From positions 124,001 through 188,000 of the forward strand of contig NZ_JACHXJ010000001.1 of NCBI RefSeq assembly GCF_014192015.1: DNA of 64,000 bases, written 5' to 3'. A program made the position numbers and the translations under genes. Shown piece by piece: positions 8,565 through 18,144 of the stretch. The stretch's first letter is position 1. Each line of letters opens with the position of its first letter. This stretch comes from Paenibacillus rhizosphaerae. GTDB lineage: Bacteria > Bacillota > Bacilli > Paenibacillales > Paenibacillaceae. A model generated the notes under the pieces. It ran no database searches, was not told where the DNA came from, and worked only from the letters and a program-made list of their open reading frames with translations.

Positions 8565-9647
8565 TTAATTTAACACAGCTAGGCCTTGTGATCCAAAATA
8601 CTGAAAATAGGTCCACGCAGCAACCTGTAATGGGGCGAGACTGCCATCGTCATTGATTTGAAATACCGATACTGTACCCTGATTCCCGTTAAGTGTATAA
8701 AGATATCGTCCATCTTGACTGACTTCAATGTTCATAGGAAAACCGGTTGGTATTCCTGCCGGTGTACTGGTAACATGCCCGGCTACCGTTAAGGCACCAC
8801 TGTTGCTAATTAGAAAGATGGTAATTGTACCGTTCAAGGTATTGGTAGCATAAGCAAAACGTTCATTCTTCGTTGTCGTCACCCAGCAAGTGGCCTTTTG
8901 CCCGGTCGGTACAGAGCCGCTAATGACTTGAAGGATCCCCTTTTCACTTAAGGTATAGGAAGAAAGCGAATTGGAACCCACTTCCGTAACTAAAAGCAGC
9001 CCTGATGAAAGGAAGTGAGAGCCAAACGGCATCTTACCATTAGATTCATTAATCATTGGTCCAGTAACTGTTCCGTTCTTATTAACATTGTATACACTGA
9101 GGCGATCTGTAGTAAGTTCAGGTATAACCATTTTACTGCCATCTGGAGTAAACAGTACTTGCGCAGGTTGGGCATTAATGGTGCTTAGCGAATGAGTAGA
9201 TCCCGGAACAGGGGTAAGACGTCCGTCTTCCTCTATGTAAAACCCCGAAATATTCGAAGGAAATTGATTGGCGGGATCCCCCACATTGGAGACATAGAGG
9301 AGGTTACCAAATACGCCTATGCTATTGGGCTGGGCTCCTCCTGATGGTTTCACGTCCGCGAAGATAAGACGCCCATTTTCAGTTACCATAAAGCTGCTGA
9401 TACTATGACTACCTGCATTGACCGCAAAAAGAAAACGACCATCACGGGACAAAGTTAGAGAGCCTTCCGAATGAAGAGGATCGATTCCATCGATTGTTGT
9501 TGCAGTCGAGACTTCCTTTGTACCGGTACCTTTTCCGTAGGTCGGATAGGAAGCCACAAAGGTGAGCAATCCATTCATGTCCCGGTTAAACGCCACGACC
9601 AGATTCATTTCGCTCGTATTGGTCATCATGTATACCATACTCGGCAT
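8565..9647 (-). CDS. Lactonase-family seven-bladed beta-propeller protein
   Basis: A 360-aa protein made of repeated blades. Signatures such as LTLSRDGRFLFAVNAGSHSI, GAQPNSIGVFGNLLYVSNVG and NIEVSQDGRYLYTLNGNQGT match the YbhE/Pgl (pfam10282) family, which includes 6-phosphogluconolactonase and muconate-cycloisomerase-like proteins. No signal peptide is seen. AGGAGGAG lies well placed before the ATG at 9647. The gene is monocistronic. Many members have unproved activity, so lactonase is a family name here rather than a demonstrated reaction. Confidence 0.85.
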   Translation of the reverse strand: MPSMVYMMTNTSEMNLVVAFNRDMNGLLTFVASYPTYGKGTGTKEVSTATTIDGIDPLHSEGSLTLSRDGRFLFAVNAGSHSISSFMVTENGRLIFADVKPSGGAQPNSIGVFGNLLYVSNVGDPANQFPSNISGFYIEEDGRLTPVPGSTHSLSTINAQPAQVLFTPDGSKMVIPELTTDRLSVYNVNKNGTVTGPMINESNGKMPFGSHFLSSGLLLVTEVGSNSLSSYTLSEKGILQVISGSVPTGQKATCWVTTTKNERFAYATNTLNGTITIFLISNSGALTVAGHVTSTPAGIPTGFPMNIEVSQDGRYLYTLNGNQGTVSVFQINDDGSLAPLQVAAWTYFQYFGSQGLAVLN

Positions 9648-10142
9648 TTAGCACACTCCTCCTGCATGTAACCAGATTATTATGGGTCAAGTTATGATCA
9701 ATTGTCACAGAAATATATCGTTTTATATTATTCTGCGGATATGCCTTTGAGACCTCAAACCAAGCTCCGTCAGATAAGTTGATTAGAATGAACGTTAACA
9801 ATGCTGAAGGAATACTTGGCAAAACAAGCAGACCGGTTGAAATCTGACTTCGAATCCCTCTCTTAAATTGAGAGAACCAAAGTAAGCTACGTAATAACCT
9901 TCAGTTTCTTCAGGAGAGGGGAGGGGCTATTTTGATAGATACTTCTTTCTTTATAAGGGGTACTTTTTAGATTAAGAAATGTCTCTACATGCTTTTTGCA
10001 ACAGCAACAGCAAGAAAGATAACATTTTATTGTAAAGAATCTTAAAAATGTTTTTTAGAATACATATATGAAGTCGGGTACGCTAGAATATTTCGGTAAA
10101 GGATCAAACTTCAGAAGAAAGCTTGTTAATTTCGAGAATTAG
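9648..10142. other. Intergenic region without a supported gene
   Basis: AT-rich sequence. A short inverted repeat CTCTCTTAAATTGAGAG lies near 9859-9875, and nothing gene-like is seen on either strand. The only longer frame (9586-9822 minus) lacks family features and overlaps the lactonase start. Confidence 0.4.
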
Positions 10143-10500
10143 GAATCGAGGAACGAAGCATGCGGAATTGCGGCGGATATCCGTTATACTCCATTAGCAA
10201 GAACCGACACGGATGAACTCTTTCGTTTTCATGTAAAATGGGCACCGGGATGTTCATCTGGATCTGCATACGGAGCGCTTCAAGGAAGCTGGCGAAATGC
10301 CGATTTAGATTTTGCAGTGTTCACCTGCATGTATAGGGAGAAACCAGGTGAAGAGCTTGAAACCTGGTGGTACGGACAATGGGAGCGAAAAAACATTGAC
10401 TGGTGGTGGGAAGATTTGTTCCGTTACACCATCTTTTCTGGCATGGATTCAACAGGGGAGCGCGGAATACTGTCAATATTCCCGGGATTTAAAGCGGTAG
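10143..10500 (+). pseudogene. Orphan coding remnant without a start
   Basis: An open frame runs from a stop at 10140-10142 into the antisense of kdpE. It has protein-like composition, including SGSAYGALQGSWRNADLDFA, FTCMYREKPGEELETWWYGQ and WWWEDLFRYTIFS. The tryptophan-rich segment is not a shadow of another gene, since kdpE (minus) ends at 10473. No start codon with a ribosome binding site is visible, and I do not recognise the family. It is probably the body of a gene that has lost its 5' end. Confidence 0.4.
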
Positions 10501-11171
10501 CCGATCCCCGGCTCCGTGACGATAAATCTCGGCATAGTCGAGTCTTCCTCCAGTTTTTTGCGCAGATGTCCGATATATATCCGCAAATAATGGCTGTCGG
10601 ACTCGTTGTGCTGGCTGCCCCACACCTGCTGAAGGAGCTGCCGCTGCGTCACGACTTTCCCAGCGTTGGAGGCCAGTATTTTTAGCAGATCGTATTCCGT
10701 CGGTGTCAGCCTGACCCGTTCGCCGTTCAATTCCACGATTCGCTGTGCCAGATTGATCGTGAGCCCGTCGAATTGGAGGACGGGCTCGTTTGTTGATTTG
10801 GCCGCATGCCGCAGGGCCACGTTAATTCGGGCGACGAGTTCACCCATGAAGAACGGCTTCGTCACATAATCATCTGCGCCACCGTCCAGCGCTGCGATTT
10901 TATCTTCCTCCCTGTCCTTGACAGTTAATACGATAATCGGGGCGCTAGACCAGTCCCTAATCCGGCCGAGCACTTCCATCCCTGATATGTCGGGCAGCCC
11001 GAGATCGAGCACAATCAAGTCTGGCTGCGACATCATAGCCTGCAGCACTCCCTCCTCTCCCGTTGACGCTTCGTGGATCGTAAAGCGATGAGCCTGCAGA
11101 GTCACCTTCAGAAGCTTGCGGATCTGGGGCTCGTCGTCGACAATCAATATGCGTGCTCCTTGCTCACTCAT
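10473..11171 (-). CDS. kdpE: KdpE response regulator (OmpR/PhoB type)
   Basis: A 232-aa regulator. The receiver domain (about residues 5-120) has VDDEP, the phospho-acceptor in LIVLDLGLPDISG (D56) and VTKPF. The winged helix begins at about 135 and shows RLTPTEYDLLKILASNAGKV and YIGHLRKKLE, the wording typical of KdpE. It activates kdpFABC under potassium limitation. AAAGGAG lies 10 bases before the ATG at 11171, while an upstream in-frame GTG at 11180 touches it, so I chose 11171. The gene overlaps the end of the histidine kinase gene by 8 bases, indicating translational coupling. Confidence 0.93.
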   Translation of the reverse strand: MSEQGARILIVDDEPQIRKLLKVTLQAHRFTIHEASTGEEGVLQAMMSQPDLIVLDLGLPDISGMEVLGRIRDWSSAPIIVLTVKDREEDKIAALDGGADDYVTKPFFMGELVARINVALRHAAKSTNEPVLQFDGLTINLAQRIVELNGERVRLTPTEYDLLKILASNAGKVVTQRQLLQQVWGSQHNESDSHYLRIYIGHLRKKLEEDSTMPRFIVTEPGIGYRFKSREY

Positions 11172-12717
11172 AGCCGTCACTCTCCTTTTCTATATCCTGC
11201 GGCACGGCGCTCTCGTCAACGGGAAGGGTGATCGCTATTACGCTTCCTTTCGGAACGTTGGGACTTGCGATGATCGTACCCCCGTGAAGCTCGGCGATCC
11301 CTTTGCAGATCGCCAGTCCTAATCCCGTACCGGTAAACTGCCTGGCCACGTCGGAACGATAAAATTTTTCGAAAATGCGGTCGTAATCCTCTTCGGCCAG
11401 CCCGATCCCTTCGTCGGCGACGGAGATGACGAGCTTGTCTTCCGCGGGGGTGACAGCAATGATGATCTCGCTTCGGTCCGGACTGTATTTAATCGCATTG
11501 CTGATCACGTTGACTAACAGTTGCTCCAGCAGTACCTCGTCGCCTCGCACCATCGGGACGGACTCTGGAATCCGCACCTTCATCCTGCGATGCTCCTGAA
11601 AAGCCTTGACCTGCGACAGCGCGACGCCGATCAAGTCTTCCACGTCACACCAATTTTTCTTCAGCCGGAGCATACCGCTCTCCACCCGAACCATGCTAAG
11701 AAGGTTCGCCACCAGCCGGTTCATGCGGAGGGCACCATCCCGAATGTTCAACAGAAGCTCCATGCGGTCCTCGGCAGAGAATAGCAGGTCACCTTCGATG
11801 AGGCTTGTCGCCGAGCCGATAATAGCCGCGAGCGGCGTGCGCAGCTCATGGGAGACCGAATCGAGAATGGCGGTGCGCAACCGTTCAGATTCGGCTGTCA
11901 AATGGGCAATCTTGGCTTCCTCCGCCAGCTTCACGCGAGCGATTGCACTTGCCGTCAGCCCTGCGAGCGCCTCAAGCAGGCGCCGCTGTTCAGTGGAGAT
12001 TCCACCCTTACGCTCCTTGAGATTGATCGCCAGAACGCCGTATATCCGGTCTTCTGTCCGAAGCGGAAGGTAGTAACCCGGCGAGTCCCTTAACGTATTC
12101 GTACCGTTGCCGGCTTCTTCGCCATGCTCAAACACGAGCGAAGCGATGACCTGCTCCATATTGCCCTGTCCCCACTCCCCGGGGGCGGCTGAGCCGTGGG
12201 TCTGTGCTAGTTTGTTCCGGTCATCCGGCATATAGATTGCGATGTTCGTGCCGATCGTTTTCTCGACTTGAAGGGCAACATTATCCAACAGAGAATGAAT
12301 ATCCGTAATGGCGCTCATCTGCCGGCTGAGTGCATAGAGCGCAGCGGTGTGCGTTTCCCTCTGCCTAGAATAGGCGAGCTGCTGCTTCAGCCTTGCCGCC
12401 AAACTGGCGGTCAATGCGGCTACCGCCAAATAGACGCCGAACGAAATCAGATAACTCAAATCTTTGACCGTAAAGCTAAGCGTCGGGGGAACGAAGAAAA
12501 AATCGAACGCGAGTATGCTCAGAACCGCCGCGTAAAAGGCTGGACCCAGCCCCCAGTATACGGCGCTCAGCAGTACAGGAAACAAATAAATCAGCGCGAT
12601 ATTGACCAAATCGAAGGCAAACTCGAGGGGTTGCAGCACCATCGTCATGAGCGCGACCAGCAGTGTAATCCCCGCGTAAGATCGGTATGTCAACCATAAA
12701 GAGTGCAGTCTATGCAC
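11164..12717 (-). CDS. kdpD: KdpD histidine kinase part, lacking the N-terminal KdpD/USP sensor
   Basis: A 517-aa sensor kinase equal to the C-terminal half of KdpD. It has four membrane segments (DUF4118, about residues 15-105), including LLSAVYWGLGPAFYAAVLSI and FDFFFVPPTLSF, then a GAF-like domain (about 125-265), HisKA with SVSHELRTPLAAI (H290) and an HATPase with NAIKYSP, DEGIGL and GTGLGLAICKGI. E. coli KdpD has about 900 residues and starts with a 400-residue cytoplasmic KdpD-USP unit, which is absent here. That unit is encoded separately at 18145-20478. The kinase would phosphorylate the adjacent KdpE. The start is GTG at 12717. Confidence 0.92.
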   Translation of the reverse strand: MHRLHSLWLTYRSYAGITLLVALMTMVLQPLEFAFDLVNIALIYLFPVLLSAVYWGLGPAFYAAVLSILAFDFFFVPPTLSFTVKDLSYLISFGVYLAVAALTASLAARLKQQLAYSRQRETHTAALYALSRQMSAITDIHSLLDNVALQVEKTIGTNIAIYMPDDRNKLAQTHGSAAPGEWGQGNMEQVIASLVFEHGEEAGNGTNTLRDSPGYYLPLRTEDRIYGVLAINLKERKGGISTEQRRLLEALAGLTASAIARVKLAEEAKIAHLTAESERLRTAILDSVSHELRTPLAAIIGSATSLIEGDLLFSAEDRMELLLNIRDGALRMNRLVANLLSMVRVESGMLRLKKNWCDVEDLIGVALSQVKAFQEHRRMKVRIPESVPMVRGDEVLLEQLLVNVISNAIKYSPDRSEIIIAVTPAEDKLVISVADEGIGLAEEDYDRIFEKFYRSDVARQFTGTGLGLAICKGIAELHGGTIIASPNVPKGSVIAITLPVDESAVPQDIEKESDGYE

Positions 12718-13345
12718 AGCCCCTCACTTCCCGCCCTTTTTTTCGTGCTTCCTACATTATAGGTTAAGGCCATCGGATTTTGTAAAATACCAAGCCTATT
12801 TTCCGTAAAAAAGAGATAAAATAAACCGCCAACAGGTGTAAAAATAGTATAAAAAAGTGCAAAAGTACTTATAAACGCGAGTATTTGAAAGGAAATTGAA
12901 GATAGGATACCAAGAGTACGCCTTTCCAATCGAAGTATTCGTAATTTAGCCGGATATACGGCTCGGGCCGCTTTACACCGTTTTTAAACGTGAGTAACAT
13001 ACGGTCCATAACTGGAGCCGCTTACCGGTTCTGAATTCGCCTAGTTCATAGAGAGGATGATCGACGGAACAACAAAGCAGAGGAACGATTTGTAAAGCAC
13101 ATTGGTTTCGTGGGCTCTCGTCCGCAATTTTAACGAACTTGGAACAATCAGGAATAGAGCATGCGGTCAATGTGGATACTATCGAGCACGGGCTATATAG
13201 CTTACCTGCAAAGCTCAGGGCTGATTATATCATTCACTCGAGAGGCATTAACCACTTCTTACTAAATCGCCTTTTACTCCACAAAAAACTAAAGACCATG
13301 CTTAATGAGCGTGTTTTCTCAGAAAATACTTGAGGAGGATGGACT
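12718..13345. other. Divergent kdp control region
   Basis: A 628-base gap between the minus-strand kdpDE genes and the plus-strand kdp structural genes. It holds a KdpE-like site (12835-12860). Further in there is a TATAC...TTTACACC arrangement near 12953-12977 with a longer spacer. Short frames on both strands (for example 12690-12929 minus and 13139-13333 plus) look non-coding. I searched for the core of the ydaO c-di-AMP riboswitch and did not see it. Confidence 0.5.
12835..12860 (-). promoter_or_regulatory. Putative KdpE binding site
   Basis: The minus strand reads TTTATACTATTTTTACACC. The published E. coli kdp operator core, as I recall it, is TTTATACTTTTTTTACACC, which differs at one base. 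The half-sites TTTATAC and TTTACAC are direct repeats, as expected for a KdpE dimer. It lies about 120-140 bp upstream of the kdpD start and is oriented toward kdpDE; it is about 490 bp from the first kdp structural gene. Confidence 0.7.
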
Positions 13346-13459
13346 GTGCTTGATCTGTATATGGTTCTATTGCTTGCCTTAACATTCACAGCATTTTACG
13401 GCTTTATGGCCTGGTGCGACCGGACAATCGAAGATCCGGCGGGAGGGGATCGTCATTGA
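13346..13459 (+). CDS. Small membrane protein preceding kdpF
   Basis: A 37-aa peptide: GTG start, VLDLYMVLLLALTFTAFYGF, then MAWCDRTIEDPAGGDRH. It has one hydrophobic helix followed by the C-D-R motif. Short proteins ending in '..CDRL' are found ahead of kdpF in many bacteria, so this is probably a conserved accessory of the Kdp complex rather than noise. GAGGAGGAT lies 6-8 bases upstream, and its TGA overlaps the kdpF TTG. It is too short for most gene callers. Confidence 0.7.
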   Translation: MLDLYMVLLLALTFTAFYGFMAWCDRTIEDPAGGDRH

Positions 13460-13533
13460 TTATCGTAGCTATTTTTGCTTTGCTCGTATTTTTGTATCTG
13501 GTCTTTGCCTTGATTAATCCCGAAAAATTTTAA
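13456..13533 (+). CDS. kdpF: KdpF, small subunit of the potassium-transporting ATPase
   Basis: A 25-aa single-span peptide ending LVFALINPEKF, the classic KdpF ending ('Y...L..PE.F'). KdpF stabilises the KdpABC complex. The start is TTG at 13456, overlapping the stop of the preceding small gene by four bases, with GGGAGGGGAT upstream. kdpA begins 30 bases later. Confidence 0.88.
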   Translation: MIIVAIFALLVFLYLVFALINPEKF

Positions 13534-13563
13534 GCCGTCAAGTGATTTGAAGGAGGAAGTTCG

Positions 13564-15246
13564 ATGGGCGTTCTGCAAATCGTAATTGTCCTTGCGGTAG
13601 TGATGTTGCTGGTCAAGCCGCTGGGAACTTACGTCTATCATGTGTTTTCCAATGAACCGAACCGGACCGACCGCATCTTTGGTTGGCTGGAGCGTCTCAT
13701 CTATTCATTAATCGGATTGAAGCAGCGGGCTGGCATGACGTGGAAAAGATATGTCCTTAGCTTCCTGCTGACCAATATTATATTCGTGGCAATCGGCTAT
13801 CTGCTGCTACGGATTCAAAGTGTGCTGCCGTTGAACCCGAACGATATCGGTAACATGGAGCAGACGCTGTCGTTCAATACGATTATAAGCTTCATGACGA
13901 ATACGAATCTGCAGCATTACAGCGGCGAATCGGGACTCACCTATTTCACTCAGATGGCCGTCATTATGATGATGATGTTCACTTCGGCCGCAACCGGATT
14001 TTCGGTAGTCATTGCCTTTATCCGCGGTCTTATGAGTAAAGGGCAGACGCTCGGTAATTTCTTCGAGGATTTCGTCAAGTCACATACACGTATCTTGTTC
14101 CCGGCGGCCATTTTGGTGACTTTGTTGCTGGTGGCATTGCAGGTGCCGCAGACATTTGACCCGACGATAACAGTTACGACGCTCGAAGGGGCGATGCAAA
14201 AGATCGCCGTCGGGCCGGTGGCGTCACTGGAATCGATTAAGCATTTGGGAACCAACGGCGGCGGCTTTTTCGGTGTCAACTCAGCGCATCCGTTCGAGAA
14301 TCCGAGTGCACTGACAAATATCGTCGAAATGTTGTCGATGTGGCTGATACCCGCTTGTCTGCCTTACGTATACGGACGTTTCGCGAAGAACAGCAAGCAG
14401 GGCTGGGTCGTCTTCAGTGCGATGATGACACTGTTCATCGTGTTTCTCTGCGTCATCTATACGTCGGAGATGAACGGCAACCCTCAGATTACAGCGATGG
14501 GCATCGACACGTCTCAAGGCAACATGGAGGGGAAGGAGGTTCGCTTAGGGGTCGCTCAATCCGCACTCTTCTCTACGGTGACAACGGCGGCAACAACCGG
14601 CTCGGTCGACAATATGCATGACACGTTGACACCGCTCGGCGGGATGGTACCTCTGGCTCAGATGATGCTGAACGTCGTCTTTGGTGGGGAAGGCGTTGGG
14701 CTGGTTAACATGCTGATGTATGCGATACTCGGTGTGTTCCTGTGCGGCCTGATGGTCGGGAGAACGCCGGAATTCCTCGGGCGCAAGATCGAGCCGAAAG
14801 AGATGAAGCTGATCGCCGTAGCGATTCTGATGCATCCACTCATTATATTAGCGCCAACGGCCATCGCGTTCTTGACCGATCTCGGCAAAGGCTCAATCAC
14901 TAACCCCGGCTTCCACGGCGTCAGCCAGGTGCTGTACGAATATACGTCGTCCGCGGCCAATAACGGTTCGGGCTTCGAGGGACTGGCCGATAATACGCCG
15001 TTCTGGAACATTACGACCGGGCTTGTCATGCTGCTCGGACGTTACATCTCGATCATCGCGATGATGGCCGTGGCCGGATCGCTCGTCCGCAAGCGACTGG
15101 TGCCTGAGACGATCGGCACATTTCGGACCGACAACGTGCTGTTTTATGGAATCCTGATCGGAACCGTGCTCATTATTGGCGCGTTGACGTTCCTTCCGAC
15201 GATCGTCCTGGGTCCGGTTGCCGAGCATCTAACACTGGGATCATAA
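13564..15246 (+). CDS. kdpA: KdpA, potassium-binding channel-like subunit
   Basis: A 560-aa membrane protein of normal KdpA length with about ten membrane segments. It carries the selectivity-filter loops typical of KdpA, including [40 protein letters not shown] and [16 protein letters not shown]. It selects potassium ions from outside the cell and passes them toward KdpB. AAGGAGG precedes the ATG. It is the first large gene of kdpFABC. Confidence 0.98.
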   Translation: MGVLQIVIVLAVVMLLVKPLGTYVYHVFSNEPNRTDRIFGWLERLIYSLIGLKQRAGMTWKRYVLSFLLTNIIFVAIGYLLLRIQSVLPLNPNDIGNMEQTLSFNTIISFMTNTNLQHYSGESGLTYFTQMAVIMMMMFTSAATGFSVVIAFIRGLMSKGQTLGNFFEDFVKSHTRILFPAAILVTLLLVALQVPQTFDPTITVTTLEGAMQKIAVGPVASLESIKHLGTNGGGFFGVNSAHPFENPSALTNIVEMLSMWLIPACLPYVYGRFAKNSKQGWVVFSAMMTLFIVFLCVIYTSEMNGNPQITAMGIDTSQGNMEGKEVRLGVAQSALFSTVTTAATTGSVDNMHDTLTPLGGMVPLAQMMLNVVFGGEGVGLVNMLMYAILGVFLCGLMVGRTPEFLGRKIEPKEMKLIAVAILMHPLIILAPTAIAFLTDLGKGSITNPGFHGVSQVLYEYTSSAANNGSGFEGLADNTPFWNITTGLVMLLGRYISIIAMMAVAGSLVRKRLVPETIGTFRTDNVLFYGILIGTVLIIGALTFLPTIVLGPVAEHLTLGS

Positions 15247-15271
15247 AGAGAGGACCAGAGGTGATAAATAT

Positions 15272-17305
15272 ATGAGATCTGGGCGAAAAAAATCGATGCT
15301 GACCACGGGGATCATGAGAGACGCGATCAAGGAAAGCTTCGTCAAATTAAACCCGATGACGATGATAAAAAATCCGGTGATGTTTGTCGTAGAGGTCGGT
15401 ACCTTCGTCGTGTTGCTGATGACGATCTTTCCTGGTTACTTCAATACAAGAGACGAAATCGGCTTCAATATAACGGTGTTCCTTATTCTGCTGTTTACCG
15501 TACTGTTCGCCAACTTCGCCGAGGCTCTGGCTGAAGGCCGAGGAAAGGCACAAGCCGATACGCTGAAGAAAACGAAAAAGGAAATCACGGCAAACAAGGT
15601 AGTCGCCGGCGGGATTAAAGCGGTGCCGTCCGCCGAACTGCGAAAGGGCGACGTCGTCATTGTCTCGCAGGGCGAGATGATTCCCGGCGATGGCGAAGTG
15701 ATCGAAGGCATCGCCTCAGTTGACGAATCTGCTATTACTGGTGAATCTGCGCCGGTCATCAAGGAGGCTGGCGGTGACTTCAATTCCGTCACCGGGGGCA
15801 CACGAGTCGTCAGCGACAGCATTCGTGTCCGAATTGCTGCCGATCCCGGCGAGTCGTTCATCGATCGGATGATCAACTTGGTTGAAGGCGCTAAGCGCCA
15901 GAAAACGCCAAACGAGCTGGCGCTGAATACGCTGCTCATCACCTTGACGATCATTTTCCTCATCGTGGTCGTAACGCTCGAACCTATTGCAAGCTATCTT
16001 GGCATCGAACTGCAGATCCCTGTCTTGATTGCTCTACTCGTCTGCCTCATTCCGACGACGATCGGCGGTCTGCTGTCCGCCATCGGCATTGCCGGCATGG
16101 ACCGGGTGACCCAGTTCAACGTGCTGGCGATGTCCGGTAAAGCGGTCGAAGCGGCAGGCGATATCAACACGATGATTCTCGACAAGACCGGTACGATTAC
16201 GTTCGGCAACCGGATGGCCAGCGAATTCGTCCCTGTGGGCGGTGAAAGCCTGGAAACGCTTGGTGAATGGGCGGCTGTCAGCTCCGTGAGCGACGAGACG
16301 CCGGAGGGGCGTTCCGTACTGGAACTGATGAAAACCAAGTCGCTCCGTTACGATGAATCGGTGTCCGAAGGCGGCGAGTTTGTCGAATTCAAGGCCGATA
16401 CGCGAATGAGCGGCGTCGACCTGAAGGACGGACGCAAAGTGCGCAAGGGCGCGGTTGATGCGGTCAAGAAATGGGTGTCTGCGCAGGGCGGCCGGGTACC
16501 CGGTGATCTAGACTCAAACAGCGACAAAATCGCCCGGGATGGCGGCACGCCGCTTGCGGTCGCCGTGGATAACCGAATTCTCGGGTTGATATATTTGAAG
16601 GATACGGTCAAGCCCGGTATGCGTGAGCGGTTCGAACAGCTTCGCCAAATGGGCATTAAAACCATTATGTGTACTGGTGATAATCCGCTGACGGCGGCCA
16701 CGATTGCCCGAGAGGCGGGAGTGGATGATTTCATCGCGGAGAGCAAACCTGAGGATAAAATTGCAGTCATCCGCCGCGAGCAGGCCGAAGGCAAGCTCGT
16801 CGCCATGACCGGCGACGGTACGAATGATGCGCCCGCGCTGGCGCAAGCGGACGTGGGCCTGGCGATGAACAGCGGCACGACGGCAGCCAAGGAAGCCGCC
16901 AATATGGTCGATCTCGATTCCGATCCGTCGAAGATCATCGAGGTCGTCTCCATCGGCAAGCAGCTGCTTATGACACGCGGCGCGTTAACAACCTTCAGTA
17001 TCGCCAACGATATCGCCAAATACTTTGCAATTATTCCGGCCATGTTCACGCTGGCGATTCCGCAGATGCAAGTGCTCAACATTATGAGGCTGGGCACGCC
17101 GATGTCGGCGATTCTGTCGGCTCTGATCTTTAACGCCATCATTATCCCGCTGCTCATCCCACTGGCGATGAGAGGCGTCTCCTACAAGCCGATGAGCGCG
17201 TCGAAGCTGCTTGCCCGCAACATCGTATTATATGGGATCGGCGGGGTCATTGTGCCGTTTGTCGGCATCAAGCTGATCGACCTGATCGTTCATATCTGGG
17301 TGTAG
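15272..17305 (+). CDS. kdpB: KdpB, P-type ATPase subunit
   Basis: A 677-aa P1A ATPase. It shows TGES (residues 156-159, actuator domain), the phosphorylation motif DKTGTIT (D304), the KGA...nucleotide-binding region and [20 protein letters not shown] in the P domain. ATP hydrolysis here drives potassium uptake through KdpA. It starts 25 bases after kdpA with a moderate GAGGTGAT site. All key residues are present. Confidence 0.98.
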   Translation: MRSGRKKSMLTTGIMRDAIKESFVKLNPMTMIKNPVMFVVEVGTFVVLLMTIFPGYFNTRDEIGFNITVFLILLFTVLFANFAEALAEGRGKAQADTLKKTKKEITANKVVAGGIKAVPSAELRKGDVVIVSQGEMIPGDGEVIEGIASVDESAITGESAPVIKEAGGDFNSVTGGTRVVSDSIRVRIAADPGESFIDRMINLVEGAKRQKTPNELALNTLLITLTIIFLIVVVTLEPIASYLGIELQIPVLIALLVCLIPTTIGGLLSAIGIAGMDRVTQFNVLAMSGKAVEAAGDINTMILDKTGTITFGNRMASEFVPVGGESLETLGEWAAVSSVSDETPEGRSVLELMKTKSLRYDESVSEGGEFVEFKADTRMSGVDLKDGRKVRKGAVDAVKKWVSAQGGRVPGDLDSNSDKIARDGGTPLAVAVDNRILGLIYLKDTVKPGMRERFEQLRQMGIKTIMCTGDNPLTAATIAREAGVDDFIAESKPEDKIAVIRREQAEGKLVAMTGDGTNDAPALAQADVGLAMNSGTTAAKEAANMVDLDSDPSKIIEVVSIGKQLLMTRGALTTFSIANDIAKYFAIIPAMFTLAIPQMQVLNIMRLGTPMSAILSALIFNAIIIPLLIPLAMRGVSYKPMSASKLLARNIVLYGIGGVIVPFVGIKLIDLIVHIWV

Positions 17306-17454
17306 ATGAGTAACGGAGAACAGGCATTGCTTCTCCAGAGTCTAATGCCGTCCTACACTTTGGTCAGCTTAAATATTAGACTATTTTGCTCTATGGTGTA
17401 TCCGAACGACTGCGATCGTTCATTATCCAAACCGAACGGAAAGAAGGACATCAC

Positions 17455-18069
17455 ATGGATCAATCGTCGAAAATGCCAAGAGATACGGCGGGCACCGGCT
17501 CCTATGCCTGGATCGCCGTGCGGGCTGCCGTTTTGTTTATCATCCTGTGCGGCATCGCCTATCCTCTACTATGCACGGGGCTTGCTCAGCTGTTCATGCC
17601 GGGAAATGCGAACGGCAGCCTGATCAAGGACTCATCCGGGAAAGTCGTCGGATCGGAGCTAATCGGGCAGCACTTCACCGATCAGAAATATTTTCAAAGC
17701 CGCGTATCGAGCATCGAATACAAGGCGGAGGCGTCGGGTTCGAACAACTATGCGCCGTCCAACCCGGACATGCTGAAGCGGACCCAGGAATCCATCAAAG
17801 CCTGGAAGGAGGCGAACCCGGACGTGTCGATTACCGATCTGCCGGTCGCACTGGTCACCAACTCCGGATCCGGTCTGGATCCGCATATTACGCCGGAATC
17901 GGCAGCCGTACAAATTCCGCGTATCAGCAAGCTGACCGGCATTGATCCGAACACGCTGCAACAACTGGTCGATAAGCATACGGCCGGACGCGACCTGGGC
18001 GTCTTCGGTGAGCCGCGGGTTAACGTGCTTGAGCTGAACATCGACTTGAAGTCGTTGATGACGAAATAA
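17455..18069 (+). CDS. kdpC: KdpC, accessory subunit of the potassium-transporting ATPase
   Basis: A 204-aa protein with one N-terminal membrane helix ([20 protein letters not shown]) and the KdpC signatures [32 protein letters not shown] and the C-terminal NVLELN. It helps position ATP on KdpB. The frame is open from 17386, but AAGAAGGA sits just before the ATG at 17455. It is separated from kdpB by 149 bases, in which I see no credible gene. Confidence 0.96.
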   Translation: MDQSSKMPRDTAGTGSYAWIAVRAAVLFIILCGIAYPLLCTGLAQLFMPGNANGSLIKDSSGKVVGSELIGQHFTDQKYFQSRVSSIEYKAEASGSNNYAPSNPDMLKRTQESIKAWKEANPDVSITDLPVALVTNSGSGLDPHITPESAAVQIPRISKLTGIDPNTLQQLVDKHTAGRDLGVFGEPRVNVLELNIDLKSLMTK

Positions 18070-18080
18070 TAGTTGAAAGC

Positions 18081-18116
18081 GAAATCCCCTTCCGTCCTTC
18101 GGGCGATGGGGATTTC
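18081..18116 (+). other. Stable hairpin between kdpC and the KdpD-sensor gene
   Basis: A perfect 9-bp outer stem GAAATCCCC / GGGGATTTC encloses an inner stem CGTCC-TTC-GGGCG. No T-tract follows, so it is not a standard terminator. It could set mRNA stability or partial read-through between kdpC and the next gene. Confidence 0.6.
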
Positions 18117-18144
18117 ACGCGTTAACAAGAAAGAAGGGGAACTG

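Noticed and set aside
12690..12929. 79-codon minus-strand frame before the KdpD kinase gene
   Set aside because: It overlaps the kinase start in another frame and covers the KdpE-like site; no ribosome binding site or family match.
12718..13345. Possible ydaO-type c-di-AMP riboswitch before kdp
   Set aside because: The conserved core of that riboswitch could not be found on either strand by eye; a covariance search would be decisive.
15436..17157. Long antisense frames within kdpB
   Set aside because: High-GC codon bias of kdpB leaves the opposite strand open; the translations are low-complexity Ser/Arg/Pro-rich text.
17306..17623. 105-codon plus-strand frame overlapping kdpC
   Set aside because: It is a shadow of kdpC in another phase and has no protein-like features of its own.
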